Shown: positions 36,858 to 49,508, counted from the first letter of the stretch. The stretch: 64,000 nt of DNA from Inia geoffrensis (GCA_036417435.1 CM070909.1:8340597-8404596); one strand, 5' to 3'. The notes: a model not told the origin generated them from the sequence alone. Translations and numbers: made by a program.

Positions 36858-38229
36858 AGAATAACCAGTACAACAGAGGCGGAGCCATTCCAGAGTTCTG
36901 AACGCTCTCTGTCATCACCCGGGCTCCACGGTGCAGTCCCACCCTCGGAGATGGGACCTTCTCTGCCTGCTGTAACACAGCTGGTGGAGTCTCCCCCTCT
37001 CAAATACTCTAGAGTTTTATAGCTTACACGACACGTAGCTCTTGATTACGTCATCTTCTTTTATTGTTTTCTAGTTGTTTGGCATGTGGGAATCTTTTTA
37101 TCCTACGATAAGAATCCACTACCTGGTCTCCATTATTTTGTTTCTCGCAGTAATTAGCACCGTGGGCAGAACACAGAAATCTCTCAACGCGCTTGCGAAG
37201 TTCACTTCATTTCGTCTCTCCACTTCACCCATCCTCCAACGCAGCATTTCCTATTGTGTGTGCCAGGAGGGTTTTAGCTAGAAAAGGATTCCAGGGTCTA
37301 ACATCTTGGAAAATACCACACCATGTGTCACCTGAAAGCCACAGCGAGCCTAGTGAAAGCTCTGAGAGGCTCTCCTGTAAAGACACCTGCTGAATCTTCT
37401 TCAAGCCACCGTGTCTCACAAGACTTCTTTCACCTCCAGCAATTAACCTCCTGCAGACATACTTTGAGAAATGTGCTGTGACGTTTTCCTCCATGGCCTC
37501 TGAAATGTGGTTGCGTTTCTTCTATATTATTCCTATGGAATATTTTAACTACAGAACTAAAGCCGTGTCTTTTTGTACCATCCTCTGGATTCTAAAGCCC
37601 TTCAAGCGAGAATTGCGTCTATCCTGTCATCCTCAGCAAAGGAGCTGAGGGGCCTTCCCTGCTTACTATAGGATGCTCCTGACCTGCCCCTGACTTTCCG
37701 AAGACATGACATCACGTAGAGGAGTGTCCTCACATCCCTCTGGTGGTGGCTGTGGCCCACTTCACTGCACTCTGGGCCCCAGCTCAGGCCCTCCTCATCT
37801 GTTTAGAACAAGCTGAGAGCTCTTGGCACGCAGACAGGAGTCCGAGGCTCTCAAAGCAGAGTGTCAGGCTGCTCTGCTTCCCAACCAAAGCAGGTCAGAC
37901 AAGGATCTCACTGCTCGCAGCCAAGAAGGTCGGGTGAGGTCACAGGATTCCTCAAAGGCAGGGACCTGGACAAATGAGCACCTGGCCAGAGCAGAAACTG
38001 GACCCTGTGAGGGTTGCTCCAATATACCCAGCCTTAAACACGGCCTCCCTGGATGGGGTCTGATGCCGAATCATCACAAATACATAACCCCTCCTGCCAA
38101 GACTCTGGGAAATATTTTGCAAAGCTACTTCCACCTGGTTGCTCCCCTTGGGAGCTGGCCTGAAAGAAGGCCCCAGGCCAGCTCAGGACCAGCCTTCGCT
38201 GATCTACAGAGGTAAACCCGGAGACGCAG

Positions 38230-38520
38230 TCAACAGATGTCTCCAACAAAGAGTTACCAAGCATCTACTGCGTTCCGAGCTCTTGGGAGCTCTTTTTCAG
38301 GCTCTGAGGCTACGAACAAGGAGCTTATCTCCAAGTGGAGGAAGGTGACAGTAAGCCAACAAACCCACAAATAAGAAACCAGCAGGTGGGGATGAGAGCA
38401 ACAGAAGAAATGTCAGGCTGGCTGCTTCAGAATGGGGATTGAGGGAGGGCCAGACAGAGGAGGGTAACGTTCTTGCTGGGATGGAAAAGCTAAGAAAGGT
38501 CAGGGCAGGTGGAGGCTGGA
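38230..38520. repeat. Ancient LINE-like repeat (L2/L3/CR1 type, family uncertain)
   Basis: AAGCATCTACTGCGTTCCGA and later GACAGTAAGCCAACAAACCC resemble the start of the copy at 1530. Downstream GCTTGGAAGGAGCCCAGGAG is also typical. Confidence 0.4.
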
Positions 38521-41500
38521 GCCTCCCAGGCAGAGGGAGGAGCCGGTGCAAAGCTTGGAAGGAGCCCAGGAGAGAATGCAGGCCCGTGAGGCTGGAAGGT
38601 CTGGGAGGGGAAGCACGCCACCACGCACTGGGGGGAGGCAAGGGATCTTGCGTCCTATGGGACAGGAAGCTGTCAGGGCAGCTAAACCTGACGTGGTAGA
38701 CAGGGGCGGGAGAGAGAGGGACGGGAGGACGTCTGCATCAAGACCACCCTCTCTGAGGGGTCCCAGGGGCACGCGGGGCCTGCGTGCAGCAGGAAATTGG
38801 ACAAGAGAGGCCACTGAGCTCAACGCCATCCCATCTCAGAGTGAAGACTCCTGAGGTCTGGCAGGCCTCCTTCGACGGCCTTCAAAGGGGTCTCTCGGGC
38901 CATCCCAGCCGGTTCCACAGGGAGGCCCCTGGGCCAGGGGCTGCTGCCCCGGAAGGTGGGTTCTCCAGCCCCCTTCTCCTCCTCCCCACTTTGAGCCCCG
39001 CCCCTGCTGCTTTCCTTGGCGTCCCACGTGGTGCGCGCACCCCAGGCGGGAGGGACAGAGGGTGGGTGGCTCTGTTCTCTGTGCGAGTTAGCACCCTTCC
39101 CCCAACTCCCCGCTCCCGAAGGGCTGCTTCCTAGCGAAGACCACAGGGTAGAAGTTGTCTGAGGGTTACAGACAGCCAGCCATGGCAGGATCCCTGAGAC
39201 CTGGAGACAACATCTGGTTAAAACAGAAAAAAAGCTCTCATCATGACCTTCAAGGACCCCTGCAACCCGCCCCCTGAAGCCCAGGTGGTGTCTGCATCCT
39301 CTTGCTCCCCATTTGAATGTGGGTTAAATCTGCCCACAACACTTCATTTAAGGCCTAGGGCAAATCACAGATGCCTTCCAATCCTGCTCTCTCTGCCGTC
39401 CCATGACCTGAGGAGATACAGTCGGGACCCTCCCTGGCCTAGCCACCAGCCTGCATTTGTTGCTCTGCGCCCCACCCCCCACCCCCGTAACTGCAGCCCA
39501 ACCCCTGTTCCCTGCAGCCAACTAGACCTTCCAGGTATCCCGCTGACTCTGAGCCACACCCTGAGCTTCCCTGGATCAAGGCTCCTGTCGGCTGTTTCCC
39601 CCGGTGGGTACCCATTCCTCCCTTTGCTGCTCATTAAAAATCAACCAGTCTTCAAAACCCTGATTTAAAAACAAAACAGTTTTTAGACCGGAAGGAATTT
39701 CTCTCAAACTCACCATTGTATTCTAATTATTCAGAGACCAGACAACCCCTTAGTTGAATGCAACCCTTTGGAGATACTCAGAGACCGTGCCTCAGGGAGT
39801 TCCATGTCCCAAACCAAAACCTGGTCCACAGTAGGTGCCTGATGCGCACGTTCAGACTTAACTCAATTTAAAGCGTGCTGAATACCTGAGTCCAAAATCT
39901 AAATACATGGAAGGAAAGACACAGCTGCCCTCCCTCCTCTCAACCATGCCTGGCCCTGGGCTTGCACGCGGGGGGGCAGCACATCCTCGATGCTGCAGAA
40001 GTGACCTGCCCCCAGTAACCTCACACAGAGAGCCCCGTCAGGACCAGCTCTTTGCGCCAGGGGTGAACCCAGGCTTGGCCAGGCCTCTCCCTCAGCCTGC
40101 ACAGGAGTTACTGAAATCACGCCCCTCCCAGGAAGTGACCATGGCTCATCGCGTTAAACAGGAAACCTGGCTGCAGAAACCCAAATGGCTTAGCATCCCA
40201 CTCTTGCCAGGGACTGAGTCATAACGGATGCCTTTCTCTGTGTGAGTGTGTTCACACTTCCTCTTTCACAGGCAGACCTGCTGGCCTCCTCAGCGCTGCT
40301 CAGAGGACACCCTGAGCTTGTTTCTGTCCCTGCACAGGCTTGGGTGCCAGGCTACTGCTGCTTGTCTTCCATGGAGACCTCCTAGGCCCTGCTGCAGGAC
40401 AGGGGGACCTGTGCGCCCACCACCTCCCCACACCCGGCCACAACTCTCTCCTCTCTCTCTCTCTCTTTCTCCCCAGAATCAAATCGAACCGACAGGACAA
40501 AATCACCCACACAGTCCAACGTCGACAGCTCTTTCGACTGGAAGCACTACTTTGGCCACCTTTCCCCAAGAAATGCAACTGCCTTTATTGTTCTCTGTTG
40601 CTTATCTTCCCAACTAATGTGTATCGTCTCTGAAGTCACAATTCATATGTACGTCCTCTCATTTGCCACGGAATCCGTGATGCTGTGAGCCTCCGGGTAT
40701 CTGCTTAACGCACAGGACTGGGATGGAGTGAATGTGTGAGCTCAATCCGTGGTCATGGAATGCCCACCTGCTCAAAGGCAAGCTGACGACTTGGAGCTTT
40801 AAGGAGAGGAGAGGACGTCACATCACAGACAAGGGAGCCACACAGCCTTGAGAATAGGACTAAACTGGGGATTTCACTAACTTGGTCACAAAGCATCAGG
40901 GCCACAAAGCCAGAGGTCCCGAGTCCAAGGAGAGGCACATCAATGAATGAGGGAGAATACAGAAAAGGTCTGCTCCCCACGCAGCTGCCATATGCTCTTA
41001 GCCAGCCTACGCACGTGGTACTCAGGCAACTGGGGGCACCTCCTGGTCCTCTGGACACTGTCCCTAGCATCTCATCGACACTGCCCACAGCATCGGGAGC
41101 CCCTATCCGATAGTCAAGCTTGCTGTTCAGGCAATGGCAGCGCACGGGAAAAGATAACCGTGAGCAACCAGACCCACACTGGTCGTCGTCAACTCGCCAA
41201 CATCAAAGGGGGCCCTGGTTCTCAAAGGAGCCCCGAGGGAAGGTCAATTTGTTTCATCCTTTAAAATCGTCTGTCCGTACAATTAGACTCTGGGAAGAAC
41301 CTACCCTTTCCCTTAGCTCACACTCCTGTTTCACACATGCTCTCCTGGCTGACAGGGTACTGGATCAGTGGTTCTTTCTTCCTCCATATGCATCAGGACA
41401 ACTGAGACCTAGCACCCATGCCTCCCCCTCAGCAGGCTCACAGAAGCATCCAGACACGTCCGTGCTCTGGGTCACGTTCTCTGGCTTCACGCTCTCGAGC

Positions 41501-41833
41501 ACCAACAGGACGGGAGGTGGAGGGACGTTGAGTTAAACCTCGAGGTCACCACGAGGCTTGCTTCTCATGCCATTTTTTCCCAGACGGGGTCACAAGGACA
41601 TCTGGCTACCCATCAAGTCCAAAGTCTTACAGCTCAAGAGAAGAGAGAGGATTTCAACTCTTGGCCTCAGTGCCCATCAACCCTGGCTTGGCCCATGGAG
41701 CCAAGCTAGGAAAGGGGCCACAGCAAGACTCGGCAGGTGGCTGGCTGCCGTGATAGCAAACGTAAGCAGTTATTTCACTCAAGACAGTCTATTTCCAGGT
41801 GCAAAGCAAAGCAAAGACGCAAAGAGAACTCAC

Positions 41834-41916
41834 TTCTTCCTCTTCTATGCCAGTCAGATCCCAGAAGTAGCCCAGTCGCATCTGTAATCTCTTCCAGTTT
41901 TCGAGAAACATGGTAG
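41834..41916 (-). CDS. ANO2: ANO2 coding exon: end of helix 2 and acidic run
   Basis: Third ANO2 exon in the window, 83 nt. The acceptor is CTTTTTAAG and the donor is GAAGAA|GTGAGT. It completes the split Ala codon and reads [20 protein letters not shown], then TGIEEEE, ending in phase 0 after four glutamates. This is the cytosolic end of helix 2 and the start of the first intracellular loop. The [14 protein letters not shown] block is strongly conserved in ANO1 and ANO2. In ANO1 the equivalent run of glutamates has been shown by mutagenesis to tune calcium and voltage dependence. A long GT-type dinucleotide repeat (transcript strand) lies about 190 nt upstream of the acceptor. Confidence 0.97.
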
Positions 41917-42107
41917 CTTAAAAAGAAATGAAAAAATTCTATTAATTCTGAGCACCCTCAGGGTTCCCCAAGGGAGGAAAAACTTATAAATTTCAAATTT
42001 AGGGACTTTCTTTAAAGCATCGATTCCCTTCCCCAACCCCAACTTCTAGCTGGGACAACTCAAAATACTCCACATCCAGGAGAGTCCAAGAGATATATTT
42101 AAAAGGA

Positions 42108-42108
<1 letters not shown>

Positions 42109-42154
<46 letters not shown>
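42109..42154 (+). repeat. (AC)n microsatellite, long and uninterrupted
   Basis: About 23 AC units. On the ANO2 transcript this is a UG repeat about 190 nt upstream of the exon at 41834-41916. Confidence 0.98.
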
Positions 42155-42156
<2 letters not shown>

Positions 42157-42954
42157 CCTTTTCCCTATTTCTAGGTTATAAGAAAAGGGTAGACACTGAT
42201 CTCAATAAATGAAGGAAGAACGGAAGGATAAAGGAAGTAAGAATGGAAGGGTTTGACGGTTTGTAGTCTTTTTTGACAAACCTCGTCTTCCCTATACGTT
42301 CCCTCTTCCTGCACTTTCCTCAGCACTCTCACTTTTTTCTCCATCTTTCTGTCCCCAGCACAACTTCCCTTCTCTGGGCCCAAATCACCTCATTCTGAGG
42401 TTATGTAACATCTCCGAGTAGTTCTACCTGAGTCCAGGGTCTCAGTGTCCCCGCCCCCCATCCCGCATGCAGCTGGAAGACTCATCTCCCCAAAGTGCCA
42501 TTCACTCATTCTTCCATTTGTTTAGCAAATACTCGTTGAATGCCTACCGTTCCGACACATTGGTTAGCCTGCCTTCTCCAACCACAGCCCTTGAAGGGCA
42601 GCCCAACATGCTCCGGAAAGAACCAGCCCCCTCTGCTCTACAGCCATGGTTTCTTATGCCAGGACTGGACACCTGATCCAGAGCCCACTCATGGGCCAAT
42701 CGGAGTCTCTCTTTTGAAAACTGAAACTAAGAGACACAAAGAGAAGCAGAAATGGGACAAACCATGCAGCACGTGAAAGGAGAGGTTTCTGATTCCTCCT
42801 TCTGCTCCAGTTGCCTGGGGGCCTGGCTATACTTAATTTCCTGCATCCATGAGCTTGCTTCTTACTTGCTCATAATCTCTTGTTATTTAAGCAAGCTTGA
42901 ATGAATTCCCAATCAAAAACACCCAAAAAACAACAAAACTAGACCTGAGGTACC

Positions 42955-43200
42955 TGCAATATACAGAACAATGTTCTAGACATCGTGAGGAAGACTAGGT
43001 AAATCTGATGTGGATTTCGCTCTCAAGTTGTTCAGTCTAGGAGAAGAGATTTTACATAACTACAGTGCAAGGTATAATGTGATCAGGGCCTTAAGAATGA
43101 CACAGATAAAAGGCTGTGGGCATGCAGAAGAGAGAGTGCCAGCTGCCGGCGCATCTGAGCTGAGTCTTGAAGAGCAATGGCATTTGGGCGGTGCCGAGGG
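42955..43200. repeat. Ancient LINE-like repeat (family uncertain)
   Basis: CAATGTTCTAGACATCGTGA, TGTTCAGTCTAGGAGAAGAG and CTGAGCTGAGTCTTGAAGAG follow the phrasing of old mammalian LINE fragments. Confidence 0.4.
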
Positions 43201-46200
43201 GCAGGGAGAGGGGGGATCCCAACACACACACCCAAACTTACACTGAGTCCCTATTGTCTAGATTCTTCCCTCTGGACACAGGGACCTTGGATATCTGGCC
43301 CAGCCCATCTGTCCACATCTATTCGCACCGTTTGTCAACACACACCTCACACCTGCATTGCTGACGAGGGCATCGCCTTGCTGTCCTCTTCATCCTCAGC
43401 TTTTGCAAACTGTCCCCCCTCCCACGCTACCCTCCAGTGCTGTCCTCCTCCGTTCCTGACCAGCTCATCCTTTCCTGACCAAGTCCCCTAAGATCAGCCT
43501 CCCAGGCGCCCGTTCCTCTGCACTCCTAACACCCTTAGATGTGGCGCCCTGGAAAAGGAGGGGGCGTGACAGTCCCTGGGGCCACCCCTACCTTTCTACA
43601 CCACCCCTAGTAAGAGCCTGGGTGCCCTCCACTACCTGCCGCACTGGACTGTCGGCTGCCATTCAGGTCTGCAGCGTAGTAACAGGTCCGCAAGCTCTTC
43701 TACTCGTACCTGCCTCTGTTCTCCTGGGAACAGCACCGGGCTGAGCAAAACAGACACCCACCTGCTGGCTGAACGTATGGTTACTTAAAGCTACATTTGT
43801 TTCACTCGGCGCTATGCTAGCTACTAGCTACATCGTGGTACACGGATCTGTATCTTTTCTCCCTGGGATTTGAGGCCTTGTCGGGTGGGTACCCCACCTC
43901 CCGGCCCTGGCCTTGGCCTGGGGGTGGTCTCCTAACAAGCAGTACGCCCCTCTTTTCCTGCGCTGTTCTCAGTGACTGAGAAGGGCTCTGCACGCAGACC
44001 GAGGTCTCCGTGAAGGAGAGAAGTCAGACTGGGAACAGAGGACGGGGCAACAGAGTCACTGAAGGGGAGTCACAGAGACACAGAGGACCATCGCGATGAC
44101 AGGGAGCAGCTCACAGCTCCTGGTGGAAATCACGGCCAGGCACCACTCGGAGTGCTCTGCATACATGTCCCACTGACGGTCACGAGAACACCAGGGTGCA
44201 AGTATTACTTCACCCACTTGAGAGATGAAGACAGTGATGCTCCAAGGTCGAGGACCACCCCCGTCCCAGGTTACTCAGCACCTCGGCTAAGAGGACTGAC
44301 TTCGGAGACACAGGGCTGGTCACGTTGGCTGGCATAGGGCGGGACTGGGACCCACGGTTAGGACAGCCTGACCCTGAAGTCACTGTCCTTAACCTCGTCC
44401 CTTTACTTCTCCCTTCCCTACTTTTCAATAGGGCTTCACCCTCTTTCCAAAGTGCCCTGGAGTTTGAAGCCAGAACCCCGGAGGAGCAGGGCCAGACTGC
44501 TCCGCTCGTCCCGGGTCCTGCTGACCCGTCTCAGGGGCCCCTGTTTCCGCCCCACCAGCAGGCCCATCGCTCTCTCTCCGTGGAGAATCACTTCTTCTCC
44601 CAGCCTTCTTCCTGGCAGGCTTGGGCCCTGGCCCAGGCCCACCCAGCACAGTACCACTGATCATAATAATCATGTAATGAGAGGCATTACCATTATTTTC
44701 TTTTTAACATCTTTATTGGAGTATAATTGCTTTACAATGGTGTGTTAGTTGCTGCTTTATAACAAAGTGAATCAGTTATACATATACATATGTTCCCATA
44801 TCTCTTCCCTCTTGCGTCTCCCTCCCCCCACCCTCCCTATCCCACCCCTCTAGGTGGTCACAAATCACCGAGCTGATCTCCCTGTGCTATGCGGCTGCTT
44901 CCCACTAGCTATCGATTTTAAGTTTGGTAGTGTATATATGTCCATGCCACTCTCTCACTTTGTCACAGCTTACCCTTCCCCCTCCCCGTAACCTCAAGTC
45001 CATTCTCTAGTAGGTCTGTGTCTTTATTCCTGTCTTGCCCTTAGGTTCTTCGTTACCTTCTCTTTTTCAGATTCCATATATATGTGTTAGCATACGGTAT
45101 TTGTTTTTCTCTTTCTGACTTACTTCACTCTGTATGACAGACTCTAGGTCCATCCACCTCACTACAGATAACTCAATTTTGTTTCTTTTTATGGCTGAGT
45201 AATATTCCATTGTATATATATGTGCCACATCTTCTCTATCCATTCATCTGTCAATGGACACTTAGGTTGCTTCCATGTCCTGGCTATTGTAAATAGTGCT
45301 GCAGTGAACATTGTGGTACATGACTCTTTTTGAATTATGGATTTCTCAGGGTATATGCCCAGTAGTGGGATTGCTGGGTCATATGGTAGTTCTATTTTTA
45401 CTTTTTTAAGGAACCTCCATACTGTTCTCCATAGTGGCTGTATCAATTTACATTCCCATCAACAGTGCAAGAGGGTTCCCTTTTCTCCGCACCCTCTCCA
45501 GCATTTATTGTTTGTAGATTTTTTGATGATGGCCATTCTGACTGGTGTGAGATGATATCTCACTGTAGTTTTGATTTGCATTTCTCTAATGATTATTGAT
45601 GTTGAGCATTCTTTCATGTGTTTGCTGGCAGTCTGTATATCTTCTTTGGAGAAATGTCTATTTAGGTCTTCTGCCCATTTTTGGATTGGGTTGTTTGTTT
45701 TATTGTTAGTGAGCTACATGAGCTGCTTGTAAATTTTGTAAATTAATCCTTTGTCAGTTGCTTCATTTGCAAATATATTCTCCCATTCTGAGGGTTGTCT
45801 TTTGGTCTTGTTTATGGTTTCCTTTGTTGTGCAAAAGCTTTAAAGTTTCATTACGTCCCATTTGTTTATTTTTGTTTTTATTTCCATTTCTCTAGGAGGT
45901 GGGTCAAAAAGGATCTTGCTGTGATTTATGTCATAGAGTGTTCTGCCTATGCTTCCCTCTAAGAGTTTGATAGTTTCTGGCCTTACATTTAGGTCTTTAA
46001 TCCATTTTGAGTTTATTTTTGTGTATGGTGTTAGGGAGTGTTCTAATTTCATACTTTTACATGTACCTGTCCAGTTTTCCCAGCACCACTTATAGAAGAG
46101 GCTGTCTTTTCTCCACTGTGTACATTCTTGCCTCCTTTATCAAAGATAAGGTGACCATATGTGCGTGGGTTTATCTCTGGGCTTTCTATCCTGTTCCATT

Positions 46201-46258
46201 GATCTATATTTCTGTTTTTGTGCCAGTACCATACTGTCTTGATTACTGTAGCTTTGTA

Positions 46259-47110
46259 CTATAGTCTGAGGTCACGGAGCCTGATTCCTCCAGCTCCATT
46301 TTTCGTTCTCAAGATTGTTTTGGCTATTCGGGGTCTTTTGTGTTTCCATACAAATTGTGAAATTTTTTGTTCTAGTTCTGTGAAAAATTCCAGTGGTTGT
46401 TTGATAGGGATTGCATTGAATCTGTAGATTGCTTTGGTTAGTAGAGTCACTTTCACAATGTTGATTCTTCCAGTCCAAGAACATGGTATATCTCTCCATC
46501 TATTTGTATCATCTTTAATTTCTTTCATCAGTGTCTTATAATTTTCTACATACAGGTCTTTTGTCTCCTTAGGCAGGTTTATTCCTAGATATTTTATTCT
46601 TTTTGTTGCAATGGTAAATGGGAGTGTATTCTTAATTTCACTTTCAGATTTTTCATCATTAGTGTATAGGAATACCAGAGATTTCTCTTCATTAATTTTG
46701 TATCCTGCTGCTTTACCAAATTCATTGATTAGCTCTCGTAGTTTTCTGGTAGCATCTTTAGGATTCTCTGTGTATAGTATCATGTCATCTGCAAACAGTG
46801 ACAGCTTTACTTCTTCTTTTCCGATTTGGATTCCTTTTATTTCTTTTTCTTCTCTGATTGCTGTGGCTAAAACTTCCAAAACTATGTTGAATAATAGTGG
46901 TGAGAGTGGGCAACCTTTTCTTGTTCCTGATCTAAGTGGAAATGGTTTCAGTTTTTCACCATTGAAGGTGATGTTGGCTGTTGGTTTGTCATATATGGCT
47001 TTTATTATGTTGAGGAAAGTTCCCTCTAAGCCTACTTTCTGCAGGGTTTTTATCATAAATGGGTGTTGAATTTTGTCAGAAGCTTTCTCTGCATCTATTG
47101 AGATAATCAT
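46259..47110 (-). pseudogene. L1 ORF2 reverse-transcriptase fragment
   Basis: 283-codon frame of L1 ORF2, from [15 protein letters not shown] through [15 protein letters not shown] and [12 protein letters not shown] to [14 protein letters not shown]. It holds the reverse-transcriptase palm motif with both catalytic Asp residues. The frame is lost on both sides. Upstream, at 47132-47548, the same frame carries the [10 protein letters not shown] motif, but a one-base insertion and a later one-base loss shift the intervening part. Confidence 0.93.
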
Positions 47111-47131
47111 ATGGTTTTTTCCTTCAATTTG

Positions 47132-47548
47132 TTAATATGGTGTATCACGTTGATTGATTTGCATATATTGAAGAATCCTTGCATTCCTGGGATAAACCCC
47201 ACTTGATCGCGGTGTATGATCATTTTTAATGTGCTGTTGGATTCTGTTTGCTAGTATTTTGTTGAGGATTTTTGCATCTATGTTCATCAGTGATATTGGC
47301 CTGTAGCTTTCTTTTTTTGTGACATCTTTGTCTGGTTTTGGTATCAGGGTGATGGTGGCCTCGTAGAATGCGTTTGGGAGTGTTCCTCCCTCTGCTCTAT
47401 TTTGGAAGAGCTTGAGAAGGATAGGTGTTAGCTCTTCTCTAAATGTTTGATAGAATTCGCCTGTGAAGCCATCGGGTCCTGGGCTTTTGTTTGTTGGAAG
47501 ATTTTTAATTACAGTTTCAATTTCAGTGCTTGTGATTGGTCTGTTCAT
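47132..47548 (-). pseudogene. L1 ORF2 N-terminal reverse-transcriptase part, frameshifted
   Basis: Reads [22 protein letters not shown] and [20 protein letters not shown], normal L1 ORF2. After NRIQQHIK it passes into a wrong frame for about 33 codons. Confidence 0.92.
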
Positions 47549-47549
47549 T

Positions 47550-47599
47550 TAAAAAATAATAGTAAACATTTAACAAGAAACATTTACTATTATTTTTAA
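47550..47599. repeat. Inverted repeat at the L1 5' junction
   Basis: AAAAATAATAGTAAA and TTTACTATTATTTTT are complementary over 15 bp with about 16 nt between them. The right arm also forms the L1 target duplication. Confidence 0.85.
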
Positions 47600-49291
47600 T
47601 TGTAATTTGTAGGCAGCCATGCCTAGGGGATCTTGGCTGCTGTAACCAAATACACAATCCCGTAAAACACACAGCAAGGCTGTTAAAATAACAATACCAA
47701 ACCCTAAACCAGGAAGCGCTGACACAATTTGCTTTCCCTCCACTGCTGCTATGTGAGAGAAAGAGAGGGGAGCTGGGGGTGGTGAAACGGTTGTGAACTT
47801 CAGAAGGGGTGGGAGGTATCTATTGATCCATCACGAGAGCAGGGAAGGTACAGCTGAAAACCAAGTTTCCCCATAACAAGGAATCACACATCCCGGGAGA
47901 CGCCTTGAGGGATTGTGGACCAGAGTTAGTAAGCTTCAGTTGCTCCATCACAGTAACATCTGCCAGACAGATTCATGGGAACGAGGGGTGCGGCAGATCA
48001 AAGCATGAGTGCGTATTTTGCGCTCCGATCGGTTCAAATGAATTTGGGGTGATTACAAGACGCCGCCTTTTGAGAAGCAGGCACAGAGCCGCCTGGCACC
48101 GTGTGGGTCACAAGCTGCAACTTCAGGTTGTTCTCCTGACCCTTCCTGTGAACAGTTCCAGAGCTACACGGCCACAAGTGCCCTTTCCTCCGACCCTCTG
48201 CCCCTATTCTGTGGGCTGACACTGCCCACATTCCTGGGCAATGGTCATTCTCCCTGGGAGAACAGAGTCTCTGCTAGGCACCTTCCTCGGTGGCCTGGTC
48301 ACGCGGGAATCTTTCCAGCTCGGTTCTGTCTCCACCCACGTAGAGGTGCCCGCAGGAGACAGAGGCAACTGGGATCAGTTCTGGCAGCGGTGCTAGAACA
48401 GACCTCGCCTCTCTCCTGCTCACACTCGCGGGATGTGTGACTCACGGCCCCATCCTGGTGTGTCCTCCAGGCCCCCTGGAATCACGGATAAGCCTAGCAG
48501 CTTCTGCAGCAGGGCAGTGGCCCTGCCGGTCTGTAATCCAATGGGAAAGATGAGGGCCTGCACTGGATGGATGAGTGAAAGGCAGGCTGCTACTCCCAAC
48601 GGGCTGAAACGTATCCCCTTGGTCCCTTCCTTAATACCCGTGGGTGTGTCTTAGAAATGTTCAGTGACCACGGGGTGGTTATTCCAGGTTATCCCAGTTT
48701 GTAAGAATAGAAATGTGTGTGTGTACACGTGTACATACGTGTGCTTCTAGTCAGATAGCTGTGGCCCAGAGAAAGTTTATTACCCCAAGACTCTGGGGGG
48801 AAGGGAGGAGGAGGAAAATGAAGGAACTATTTGCCCCTTCCTTCAGAGATCCCTTTGGTGAGAATATTGAAAACATCCCTCTGGCATTAAGTAAAATCTC
48901 TGCAGTCTACACTCGCCTTGTCCCGGGAATTGCACAGAGCGTGGAGGCAAGAGACCAGGTCTGGGCCCACCTTTACCGCCAGCTAACTCCGTGACTGTGG
49001 CAGTCACCCCACCATTCTGAGTGTGACACCAAATGACATCTAGGACTTTCCATGTCTTAGGAGATGTGCCTGGAGGTGCCTATGAGTGTGTGAGGGGTTT
49101 TCAAAGCATGCATGGATGGGTTCAATCTCCGAATAAATCCTACATGAGATTAATACCAGATTCACATTACTCTATCTCTTTAAAAAGTACATTTATAAAG
49201 CCACGGAAGATATTCTTAGCTCTATTCACATGTATGAGTAAAGGAGGGAAATCTATTGTCCCTAAAATGTTTTTTTAAGATATAAGGACCA

Positions 49292-49508
49292 GGGCTTCCC
49301 TGGTGGCGCAATGGTTGAGAGTCCGCCTGCCGATGCAGGGGACACGGGTTCGTGCCCCGGTCCGGGAGGATCCCACGTGCCACGGAGCAGCTGGGCCCGT
49401 GAGCCATGGCCGCTGAGCCTGCGCGTCCGGAGCCTGTGCTCTGCAACGGGAGAGGCCACAGCAGTGAGGGGCCCGCGTACCGCAAAAAAAAAAAAAAAAA
49501 AAAAAAAA
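49292..49508 (+). repeat. CHR-2 SINE
   Basis: From GGGCTTCCCTGGTGGCGCAA to CGCGTACCGC plus an uninterrupted poly-A of about 24. It ends 99 nt below the ANO2 exon at 49608, on the donor side. Confidence 0.96.

Larger units (their letters stand above)
35835..41833 (-). other. ANO2: ANO2 intron between helix-2 exon and microexon (5,999 nt)
   Basis: Bounded by GTGAGT at 41833 and CCCCAG at 35835. It contains a CHR-2 SINE (36653) and an old LINE-like piece near 38230-38520. The stretch 38440-39130 is GC-rich. In 36880-38220 and 39130-41830 I see no gene and no repeat I can name. Confidence 0.85.
44700..47582 (-). mobile_element. 5'-truncated L1 (ORF2 and 3' UTR)
   Basis: An antisense L1 copy of about 2.9 kb. 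On the minus strand it encodes the middle and C-terminal half of ORF2: the [16 protein letters not shown] region, SYRPISLMN, the catalytic FADDMI reverse-transcriptase motif, and later LLGIYPEKS and TWKQPKCPLTDEW. The 3' UTR at the low end (CTTTATTGGAGTATAATTGC on the plus strand) is the form common in whales and ruminants. The longest intact frame is 283 codons (46259-47110). ORF1, the endonuclease and the 5' end are missing. TTACCATTATTTT before it and TTACTATTATTTT after it look like a target duplication. It cannot be active. Confidence 0.95.
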
